Source: Oscillospiraceae bacterium
GTDB lineage: Bacteria > Bacillota > Clostridia > Oscillospirales > Butyricicoccaceae
Length of the DNA: 24,212 nucleotides
Reading direction: 5' to 3'
Assembly: GCA_902797555.1 (NCBI GenBank)
Contig: CADBTM010000126.1
Coordinates: forward strand, 1-24,212
The notes beneath the pieces are model-generated. The model was not told the DNA's origin. It saw nothing but the letters and a program-made list of their open reading frames with translations, and made no database searches. A program made the translations under genes and the position numbers. This document shows positions 15,001-20,594 of this stretch, piece after piece. Position 1 is the stretch's first letter; every line of letters begins with the position of its first letter.

Positions 15001-17923
15001 TGCCGGCGGCAACCCTGTTGTTGCGGATGACGGTTATTATCCCGAGCGCAACGCGATGAACCCCAACGATGTGATTTCCGGCGCTCAGTACACCCAGGTC
15101 CGTAACAGCGCAGGCTGGCGTTTCCTCATCAATGACGGAAACGGCAATCCTCTCGGTGAGATGGGAACTCTCGCCAACGATTACGCTGCTTACTATTATC
15201 CCAACGGCGGCGAGTGGCGCTACACCACCTCCTCCACCTCCGCCAACATTTCTCTGGCAGGTCTGGAGGATGGCACTCAGCTGGAGCTCGTCTTCCAGAA
15301 GGCTCCCGAATACTATCTGAAGGACGGCGCCATTGACTGGGATTCCGTCAGCGATGCAACCGCGTTCAAGCTGCCCTTCACCATCGACGGCACCGAGCCT
15401 GTGATCAAGTCTGCCGACTCCAATGAAGACGACACCGCTCTGGTTGTGGAGGCTTCCGATAACCTCTATCTGGCCGGCATTATGGTCTTCAATGAAGAGG
15501 GCTGGCTGTCCGACGGAGATCCTCTGTTCACGCAGGGCGCTGGAGCCGAAGCCGAGCCCGGCGCTTCCGTCACCTATGAGATTCCTCTGGATCTGACCGC
15601 TGAGGAAAATCAGCACCTGATGGTGCTGGTGGGCGACTATGCCTCCAACGTGGCCACCTACAAGATCAACCTCAATGAGGAAGAAGTGGAGAACCCTGAG
15701 ATCGAGGTCACTCTGAGCGAAGAAGAGGCTGTTGTAGTCAATACCTCCTCCATTCAGCTGACTGCCACCGTTTCTCCTTGGGGCGTGGATGAGTCTGTTG
15801 TCTGGACCTCCTCCAATAAAGAAGCTGCTACCGTAAATGCCGACGGTATTGTTACCGGTACCGGCAAGGGCGGCACCACCGTGATCACCGCGACCTCCAC
15901 TGCGGACAGAACGAAGTCCGCTTCCTGCACGGTAGAGAATGTCATCATCAACAAGGATCTGAACGGCATCGTCTGGGATGAAAACGGCAACGTCTGGTTC
16001 TCCGCCTTTGATGTGGCTACCCTGCCCGAGTATGAGAAGCTGAATGACGCCAGCATGCGTCTGGCGCTGTCCTCCGCCTTCTATGATGAGAACGGCACCA
16101 TGTACGTCATCGACTTTGACAGCGATACTTTTAGGTCCAACGTCTACACCCTGGACGAAGACACCTACGAGCTGACCCAGATCGGCGGAAGCGCCGAGCT
16201 CGGCTATATGGATGCCTGCCAGGCTCCCAGCCTTGGTCGGGATCACTTCCTGGCCGTTTACGGACCTTACGTTGTCATCGCCAGCAAGACCACCGGCGAA
16301 TATGAGGGCTTGTTTGATCTCAGCTCCTTCACCGGCGGCAATTATCTGGTCGGTATCGCCTATGAAGAGCAGTATAACCACCCGGCTTACGGCAACACCG
16401 ACTGGGTCTGGCTGCTGGACCAGGCCGGCAATGTTTACAGCACCGGCTTCCTGCCCTATGGTGACGGCTACTCCCGCTTTGCCGTGAGCAAGGTGGGCAA
16501 TATGGGCGATCCCGTGGATATCCCCTATTGGCAGTCCCTGTATTATGACGGCGTGAGCCTGTACTGGAGCCGCTTTAATGACGCGGACAACAGAGTCGAG
16601 ATCATGACCTGTCTCGATGTTTACAACGATGGCACTGTCGTCAGCATGGGTTGCTTTGCCGACGGCGTCTGGCCGGTGGGCGGTCTGTACGAGAAGGATT
16701 ACAATCCTTACTTTGGACCGCTGAGCTCTTCCGGCGCTGACCACAGCGACGCTGTGCTGGATGAGAATGCTGTCTTCTCCACCAAGGTCGAGCCCATCCA
16801 GGTCAAGTCTTCCGCTCCCGTGGGCGGCCTCAACGCCTCCAATTCGGGCAGCACTGCAAGACCCAACCGTCTGGTCTTTGACCGCGACGCGCTGACCATC
16901 ACCGTCAAGGCCGATCAGAAGGATACCTACAATGGCCTGATCAACGTCGAGTACGACAAGGATTCTCTGAAGCTGGTGGATGTTACCACCCCCGTGGAAG
17001 AGTACAACGTGATCAACAAGGACGAAGAAGGCAAGGTCGTTTTCGGCTTCGCCACGCTGAACACCATCAACAAGAACGATGTGGTTCTCGAGCTCCAGTT
17101 CGAGAAGATCGGCGACGGCAGAGGCGAAGTGAATATCACCACCTCTGAGACTGCTGACAGCAATGGCAAAGAGGCGAAACCCAACACCTCCACCGTCTAC
17201 CTGCTGGATCCCAAGACCAGCGGCTCTTCCGGCGGCGGTTCTACCACGCCTTCCGAGCCCACTCCTGTCAATCCCGATCCCGTCAATCCCGATCCTGTCA
17301 ACCCCGATCCCGTGAATCCCGATCCCGTCAATCCGGATCCCGTCAATCCCGAGGAGAAACCCTTCCCCTTCGAGGATGTGCCTCAGGTCGACGGCAACTG
17401 GGCTTACGAGGCCATCAAGGCTGCCTGGAAGGCTGGTCTGATGAACGGCAAGGGCGAGACCGTCTTTGCTCCCAATGACCCGCTGACCCGCGGCGAAGTC
17501 GTCACCATCCTGTACCGTCTGGCAGGCAAGCCCGAAGTGACCGAAAAGGCTCCCTTCACCGATCTGGTGCCCGGCGCCTACTATGAGGCCGCTGTCAACT
17601 GGGCGTATGCCAACGAGGTGGTCAAGGGCATGGGCGACGGCACGACCTTTGCTCCCAACATCCAGATCACCCGCGAGCAGTTCGCAACGATGATCTATCG
17701 TTACGCGCAGCTTCAGGGCAAGGGCTTTGTGGGCATGTGGGCATTCCCGCTGGACTATGCGGATGCCGATCAGGTCGCTGATTACGCCTACGAGGGCATG
17801 TGCTGGTGCGTGATGAACGGCATCATCAACGGCAACGGAACCGGTCTGAATCCCAAGGGTCTGACCTCCCGTGCCGAGGCTGCTGCGATCATCTCCCGCA
17901 CTGCGACCGCTCTGGCGGAATAA
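12017..17923 (+). CDS. secreted, SLH-anchored subtilisin-family (S8) protease with dockerin-like, Big_2 and cohesin-like modules
   Basis: This 1968-residue cell-surface protease resembles the lactocepin/C5a-peptidase group. In order it has a signal peptide ending at VPAFA (about 1-26), an I9-type propeptide (about 65-170), and an S8 domain with the triad Asp210 (VDTGLD), His292 (HGSHVAG) and Ser656 (SGTSMASP). A PA domain (about 478-575) is inserted before the serine. Fn3-like domains follow, with two dockerin-type calcium loops inside (Asp830-Asp841 and Asp862-Asp873). Then come a Big_2 domain (about 1225-1310), a propeller-like region (about 1315-1575), a cohesin-like domain (about 1605-1730), a PVNPD repeat linker and three SLH motifs (about 1783-1968) that hold it to the wall. 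The ATG at 12017 is preferred over one at 11990 because AAGGAG sits seven bases before it and the signal peptide starts there. Codon choice (CGT, GCT, TCT, GTT frequent) differs from the neighbours and suggests high expression. Confidence 0.92.
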   Translation: MKHSWKRFVSVMLAVAMTFALAVPAFAANDGASSGKVRVTWEKIETDPAARSRMLNKQPVEEPAPLYADNETVRVSIVLEDEPTLQHGYSTENIAENSAAIAYRESLQNKQESVESVISREVLHGKQLDVVWNLTLAANIISANVQYGQIEAIKAIRGVKDVFVETQYLPDVYSVGGDNPNNGTATTQTNTNLVWAAGYTGAGSKIAIVDTGLDLEHKSVDGDAFQYAIDQLEDGVELMDADDVAGYWDQLNASKFIPSVDGVYRNAKVPFAVNYVDRDLDAIHLNDAQGEHGSHVAGIAAANRYVDNGDGTFTEALTAVGTQGQAPDAQLLVMKVFGKGGGAYDSDYMAAIEDAIVMGCDSVNLSLGSSVAGFTTSNEYQDILNSLAESSIVWANSAGNNSFWAEQTFYGGLYGDNANFHTGGSPGTYDNSLAVASVDNSGTTGMPIVVDGNNVFYAETSGYGNEPISSIAGEHEFIFINGPGVDDNGHVGQEGDQFLAVGSENVSGKIAMCYRGTSSFFAKANAAVAQGAIGVIIVNNQPGTINMNLTGYNYTAPAVSITQADGEYFKTNESTINDVTVYTGTLTISDSISSSMNDSEYYTMSSFSSWGGNGALTMKPEITAPGGNIYSIWGANKAASSPTDAHDLYELMSGTSMASPQIAGIVAVLSEYIRENNLTAKTGLTQRQLIHSLLMSTAQPLIEEESGSYYSILNQGAGMVDVNAAANAKSYIWVTDVNGEAPAYAADGKVKVELGDDPDREGKNSFTFTINNFADETAYYTLFADFFTQDIVDGGGVTFRDTWTTPVSAKVTFTVDGQVMEFGGEETELDFNGDGVFNEDDAVAILEYVVNGTELVDDTGADMNSDGKIDTYDAYLVLRYFSTGKVIVPAGESVEVKVDVELNLPEELDENGNYVEGYVFVGSDSDDEGTIGETHSIPVYGYYGNWSEFSMFDVGSYLEYNAGLETRPPYLYSVLRTLNVQGIVFTPNGSTGKYFAGGNPVVADDGYYPERNAMNPNDVISGAQYTQVRNSAGWRFLINDGNGNPLGEMGTLANDYAAYYYPNGGEWRYTTSSTSANISLAGLEDGTQLELVFQKAPEYYLKDGAIDWDSVSDATAFKLPFTIDGTEPVIKSADSNEDDTALVVEASDNLYLAGIMVFNEEGWLSDGDPLFTQGAGAEAEPGASVTYEIPLDLTAEENQHLMVLVGDYASNVATYKINLNEEEVENPEIEVTLSEEEAVVVNTSSIQLTATVSPWGVDESVVWTSSNKEAATVNADGIVTGTGKGGTTVITATSTADRTKSASCTVENVIINKDLNGIVWDENGNVWFSAFDVATLPEYEKLNDASMRLALSSAFYDENGTMYVIDFDSDTFRSNVYTLDEDTYELTQIGGSAELGYMDACQAPSLGRDHFLAVYGPYVVIASKTTGEYEGLFDLSSFTGGNYLVGIAYEEQYNHPAYGNTDWVWLLDQAGNVYSTGFLPYGDGYSRFAVSKVGNMGDPVDIPYWQSLYYDGVSLYWSRFNDADNRVEIMTCLDVYNDGTVVSMGCFADGVWPVGGLYEKDYNPYFGPLSSSGADHSDAVLDENAVFSTKVEPIQVKSSAPVGGLNASNSGSTARPNRLVFDRDALTITVKADQKDTYNGLINVEYDKDSLKLVDVTTPVEEYNVINKDEEGKVVFGFATLNTINKNDVVLELQFEKIGDGRGEVNITTSETADSNGKEAKPNTSTVYLLDPKTSGSSGGGSTTPSEPTPVNPDPVNPDPVNPDPVNPDPVNPDPVNPEEKPFPFEDVPQVDGNWAYEAIKAAWKAGLMNGKGETVFAPNDPLTRGEVVTILYRLAGKPEVTEKAPFTDLVPGAYYEAAVNWAYANEVVKGMGDGTTFAPNIQITREQFATMIYRYAQLQGKGFVGMWAFPLDYADADQVADYAYEGMCWCVMNGIINGNGTGLNPKGLTSRAEAAAIISRTATALAE
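17264..17353 (+). repeat. six 15-base repeats coding a PVNPD linker
   Basis: There are six tandem 15-base units of the form CC(C/T)GT(C/G)AA(T/C)CC(C/G)GA(T/C/G), each coding Pro-Val-Asn-Pro-Asp; the last ends in Glu. They make a stiff, extended linker between the cohesin-like domain and the SLH motifs. The units vary at synonymous positions, so the array is under protein-level selection, although its copy number may vary between strains. Confidence 0.95.
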
Positions 17924-17939
17924 TCCCCCAATCTCAATC

Positions 17940-17980
17940 GAGCTCCCCGCGGCATACGCCGCGGGGAGCTCTTGCTTTTT
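17940..17980 (+). terminator. strong intrinsic terminator of the protease gene
   Basis: A perfect 14-base-pair, GC-rich stem runs from G17940 to C17953 and from G17958 to C17971 with loop ATAC. It is followed by TTGCTTTTT. It starts 16 bases after the protease stop codon. The tail overlaps the -35 element of the next promoter. Confidence 0.92.
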
Positions 17981-18000
17981 CCGTCATCCTACGGTATACT
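17972..18000 (+). promoter_or_regulatory. promoter of the flavodoxin-fold/HutD pair
   Basis: TTGCTT (17972-17977) and TATACT (17995-18000) are 17 bases apart. They lie directly after the terminator stem and 30 bases before the next start codon. Confidence 0.6.
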
Positions 18001-18030
18001 TTTTTCAAGAACAAAAAACGGGAGGCAAGT

Positions 18031-18660
18031 ATGGCAAAGGTACTGTTACTCAACGGGAGTCCCCATCCCAAGGGCTGCACATGGGCGGCGCTCCACGAAA
18101 TGATGGAGGTTTTTGCCAAGGAAGGCATCGAAACCGAGCTGATCCACGTGGGAAACAAGGCCATCCGGGGCTGCATTTCCTGCAATGCCTGCGGCAAGCT
18201 GGGAAGGTGTGTCTTTGACGACGATCCGGTAAATGAGACGGCGAAAAAGCTGGAGGAGGCCGACGGTCTTGTGGTGGGCAGTCCGGTCTATTACGGCTCG
18301 CCCAACGGGACGATCCTCGCATTTTTGGACAGGCTGTTTTACAGCACGTCCTTTTCCAAGCACATGAAGGTGGGCGCCGCCGTGGTGAGCTGCCGCCGGG
18401 GCGGAAACACGGCCTCCTTTGACGTCCTCAACAAGTATTTCACCATCAGCGGCATGCCGGTGGCGTCCAGCACCTATTGGAATCAGGTGCACGGGTTTTC
18501 CGCCGAGGACGTGGCCAAGGATCTGGAGGGCCTGCAGGTCATGCGCAATCTGGCGCGGAATATGGCCTTTTTGATCCGCGCCATCGCCGCGGAAAAAGAG
18601 CGCGCCGGGCTGCCTCAGGTGGAACACGACTTTTTTACCAGCTTTCCCGATGGAAAGTAA
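18031..18660 (+). CDS. flavodoxin-fold (NADPH-dependent FMN reductase/iron-sulfur flavoprotein-like) protein
   Basis: This 209-residue cytosolic flavoprotein starts with VLLLNGSPHPKGCTW (residues 4-18), the FMN phosphate loop of the FMN_red/Flavodoxin_2 superfamily. GSPVYYGSPNG at about 83-93 and SCRRGGNTASFD at about 128-139 are the other flavin-contact motifs. A compact cysteine motif, Cys48-X2-Cys51-X2-Cys54-X5-Cys60, matches the spacing reported for iron-sulfur flavoproteins (CX2CX2CX4-7C). It could therefore carry a 4Fe-4S cluster and pass electrons between ferredoxin-like donors and a flavin acceptor; that is inference. The start is the ATG at 18031, with GGAGG five bases upstream and its own promoter. 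Its last 11 bases overlap the start of the HutD-family gene. Confidence 0.88.
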   Translation: MAKVLLLNGSPHPKGCTWAALHEMMEVFAKEGIETELIHVGNKAIRGCISCNACGKLGRCVFDDDPVNETAKKLEEADGLVVGSPVYYGSPNGTILAFLDRLFYSTSFSKHMKVGAAVVSCRRGGNTASFDVLNKYFTISGMPVASSTYWNQVHGFSAEDVAKDLEGLQVMRNLARNMAFLIRAIAAEKERAGLPQVEHDFFTSFPDGK

Positions 18661-19270
18661 GCGCTGTGAGGCCGGGAGAGCGCAGGGGAGCGCCTGTGTT
18701 TTCTCCCGGGAAGACTATGTCACCACCCTTTGGTCGGGCGGGGTCACCACCCAGCTTGCCATCGCGCCGGAGGGCGCGGTGTATGCCGAACGGGACTTTC
18801 TCTGGCGGGTGAGCTCGGCCCGGGTGGAGGACAGCGAATCCGACTTTACCCCGCTGCCCGACTATATGCGGTATCTTTCCGTTTTGGAGGGCGGTGTGAC
18901 CCTGCGCCACAGCGGGGGAGAGTCCATCCCGCTGGCGCCCTATGCCGTCCATCGATTTGACGGGGGAGCGCCCACCCACTCGTGGGGAAGGTGCACCGAT
19001 TTCAACCTGATGCTGCACAAGGGGCAGGCGGAGGGAACCATGACCGCTCTGACCGGAAAGGACGGCCCCGCCAACCTGGAAACAGGGGCGCGCCGGGAGG
19101 ATGTGCTGCTGTATGCCGCCAAGGGGGACAGCGTTCTGCGCCTCCCGGAGGGGGAGCTCCTTCTGCCGGAGGGCAGCACCTTTTTGCGAAGAGAGGTCTG
19201 CGGCCTGCGCCTGCAGGCGGTCGTCCCGCCCGATGGGGCGGTTATGCTGTGCCGCATGTGGACAGTCTGA
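18650..19270 (+). CDS. HutD/Ves family cupin-like protein
   Basis: This 206-residue protein carries the HutD family signature: TTLWSGGVTTQLAIAPEGA (25-43), then AERDFLWRVSSARVE (46-60), FTPLPDYMRYLSVLEGG (66-82) and the later APYAVHRFDGG stretch. HutD proteins have a bicupin fold. In Pseudomonas, HutD is linked to histidine utilisation, possibly as a control protein; E. coli Ves is a relative. No hut genes are visible here. The ATG at 18650 lies inside the end of the flavodoxin-fold gene (11-base overlap), with no clear ribosome binding site. Translation is therefore probably coupled to the upstream gene, and no other usable start occurs before the conserved region. A terminator follows ten bases after the stop. 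The antisense part of the minus-strand frame 18940-20580 overlaps this gene, but I regard that extension as spurious. Confidence 0.85.
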   Translation: MESKRCEAGRAQGSACVFSREDYVTTLWSGGVTTQLAIAPEGAVYAERDFLWRVSSARVEDSESDFTPLPDYMRYLSVLEGGVTLRHSGGESIPLAPYAVHRFDGGAPTHSWGRCTDFNLMLHKGQAEGTMTALTGKDGPANLETGARREDVLLYAAKGDSVLRLPEGELLLPEGSTFLRREVCGLRLQAVVPPDGAVMLCRMWTV

Positions 19271-20580
19271 CGAGCAGAAAAACGCCGCCCGAAGGGGCGG
19301 CGTTCTTTTTTAGGGGGGATTATTATTTTTCTGAGCTGGCGCAGCTTGAGGTCGGTGTTGTAAAAATCCTTGGTGGAGCAGCCCGCCCGTCCGCCGCCCG
19401 CACAGGCGCAGGCACAGGCACAGGCGCAGGCGCACGAGCTGTGTGCACAGGACGAGCCGCCGCCCCGGGAGCTCCGGGAGGATGATCCGCCCGAGCGGCT
19501 GATCGAGGAGACCGAACGGCTGGGCGGGGTACGGGTCACACGCACCCGCATATAGGTGTTGGGTACGGTGCTGTAGGCATACAGGCCGTTGGTGGATTTG
19601 CGCCGCAGCGCCTTTTCCTCCTTGGGGATGTCCGATTCCTTGATGATTTCCTCGCTCTTGATAAAGCTCCGTCCGCAGTATTGGCAGTTGACTCTTCCCT
19701 CCGGCCGGGGCGCGCCGCAGCTGGGGCATTCGGGATAGTAGGTGACCTTGGTGCGGGTGATCTTTTTTCCCGACCCGTCGGAAAAGTTTGCCGTCCGGGT
19801 AAACCGACGGAAGAAGACCACGATCACCGTGATAAAGCCGACGAAAAGAAGGGCAGAGGCCGCAAGCCCAATGACCGTGTCACCATCATCAAATCCGACG
19901 GAATCAGAGCGGGTAACGTCGTCCTCGATGGTTTTGCTCAAGTCAAAGGCAAAGGCGTCGTCGGGATAGGTGACGGTCACCTCCATCCGGTCACCCCGCA
20001 GCATGCTCTGCTCCCAGACGAAATAACCGTCCTCCACCGTGCAGGCGGGCGTCTGGGCGATGGCCTTGTCTGCGTTCCAGCGGACGACCATTTCGTCCAC
20101 CCACATGCCGTCAAACCATCCGGGGGTAAAGCGGTAGACCGTTTCGCCCTCGGCCAGCGCGTCCACTTGATAGAGATAGTCCTGATCCAGCTCGAAGGCG
20201 ATCTTCGCCACGTCTCCCGCGTAGTATGCCTGATCCAGATCCACGCGGACATAGCTCCCGCCGTCGGACGTATAATAAATATCGTCCACGGCGTCGCTCA
20301 GCCCGTGAAGATTGTCGCAATAGGAATTGGGAATGCCGATGGTCACCCAGCTCAGCGGGCCTTCGCTGGACGAATCCAGCACCTTCCAGTCGATGTGATA
20401 GACGATGTGCAGGGTGGCGTCGTCGTTGACGTCCACCGTCACTTCATAAAGCAGGATCTCGTCCAGATCCTGGGCGTGCGCCTTGGGCGCCGCTGCGGGG
20501 AGAAGCAGCAGGACGCACAGCGCTGCCGCGGCAAAGATCGCCGCCCGATGGGAAAACCGCTTCCAAACAGATCGTTTCAT
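18940..20580 (-). CDS. secreted-domain/TM/zinc-ribbon protein with (Cys-Ala)6 tail; 3' end frame-extended
   Basis: The literal frame is 546 residues, but only about the first 418 (20580 down to about 19327) look like protein. A signal peptide ends at AHA (36). An extracytoplasmic beta-rich domain (about 37-225) somewhat resembles DUF2207. A membrane helix (about 233-256), then a CPSC...CQYC zinc ribbon (about 285-306), a Ser/Arg-rich stretch and six consecutive Cys-Ala dipeptides (383-394) follow. The tail then has GGGRAGCSTKDFYNTDLKLRQ. With one membrane crossing after a cleaved signal, the cysteine tail should be cytosolic. After LRQLRK the frame misses a tandem TAATAA by one base, runs through the terminator at 19281-19304 and continues antisense to the HutD gene in arginine-, serine- and proline-rich junk. 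GGAGGAG precedes the ATG. It follows the radical SAM gene by 14 bases. I cannot assign a function. Confidence 0.75.
   Translation of the reverse strand: MKRSVWKRFSHRAAIFAAAALCVLLLLPAAAPKAHAQDLDEILLYEVTVDVNDDATLHIVYHIDWKVLDSSSEGPLSWVTIGIPNSYCDNLHGLSDAVDDIYYTSDGGSYVRVDLDQAYYAGDVAKIAFELDQDYLYQVDALAEGETVYRFTPGWFDGMWVDEMVVRWNADKAIAQTPACTVEDGYFVWEQSMLRGDRMEVTVTYPDDAFAFDLSKTIEDDVTRSDSVGFDDGDTVIGLAASALLFVGFITVIVVFFRRFTRTANFSDGSGKKITRTKVTYYPECPSCGAPRPEGRVNCQYCGRSFIKSEEIIKESDIPKEEKALRRKSTNGLYAYSTVPNTYMRVRVTRTPPSRSVSSISRSGGSSSRSSRGGGSSCAHSSCACACACACACAGGGRAGCSTKDFYNTDLKLRQLRKIIIPPKKERRPFGRRFSARQTVHMRHSITAPSGGTTACRRRPQTSLRKKVLPSGRRSSPSGRRRTLSPLAAYSSTSSRRAPVSRLAGPSFPVRAVMVPSACPLCSIRLKSVHLPHEWVGAPPSNRWTA
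19281..19311. terminator. bidirectional terminator between hutD-like and (Cys-Ala) membrane protein genes
   Basis: The stem AACGCCGCCC (19281-19290) / GGGCGGCGTT (19295-19304) has loop GAAG. On the plus strand the T run at 19306-19311 follows. On the minus strand the A run at 19276-19282 reads as T. It fits convergent transcription: the plus-strand HutD gene ends at 19270, and the minus-strand gene should end at about 19320. Confidence 0.92.
19320..19330 (-). other. probable frameshift site: A5 run before an out-of-frame TAATAA
   Basis: On the minus strand the coding sequence reads CTC AGA AAA ATA ATA ATC. Removing one A from the A5 run (19326-19330) gives CTC AGA AAA TAA TAA, a double stop placed 15 bases before the terminator stem. 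The homopolymer and the perfect placement point to a one-base insertion, either genuine or a sequencing or assembly error. Confidence 0.7.
19399..19434 (-). repeat. six hexanucleotide repeats coding (Cys-Ala)6
   Basis: On the minus strand the units TGCGCC, TGCGCC, TGTGCC, TGTGCC, TGCGCC and TGTGCG code six Cys-Ala pairs. An additional Cys-Ala lies five residues earlier (Cys378), and one more Cys follows in RAGC. The use of both TGC and TGT suggests the array is maintained as protein rather than being a fresh slippage product. Confidence 0.9.
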
Positions 20581-20594
20581 ATCTGCTCCTCCTT

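Noticed and set aside
12026..16744. A 1572-codon open frame antisense to the S8 protease gene
   Set aside because: The sense frame has a signal peptide, catalytic triad, SLH motifs, promoter and terminator. The antisense frame is a by-product of GC-rich codon choice in a frame register where stops are rare, and shows no recognisable domain.
17264..17353. Tandem repeats as a CRISPR-like array
   Set aside because: The units are contiguous 15-mers in frame coding PVNPD, without spacers.
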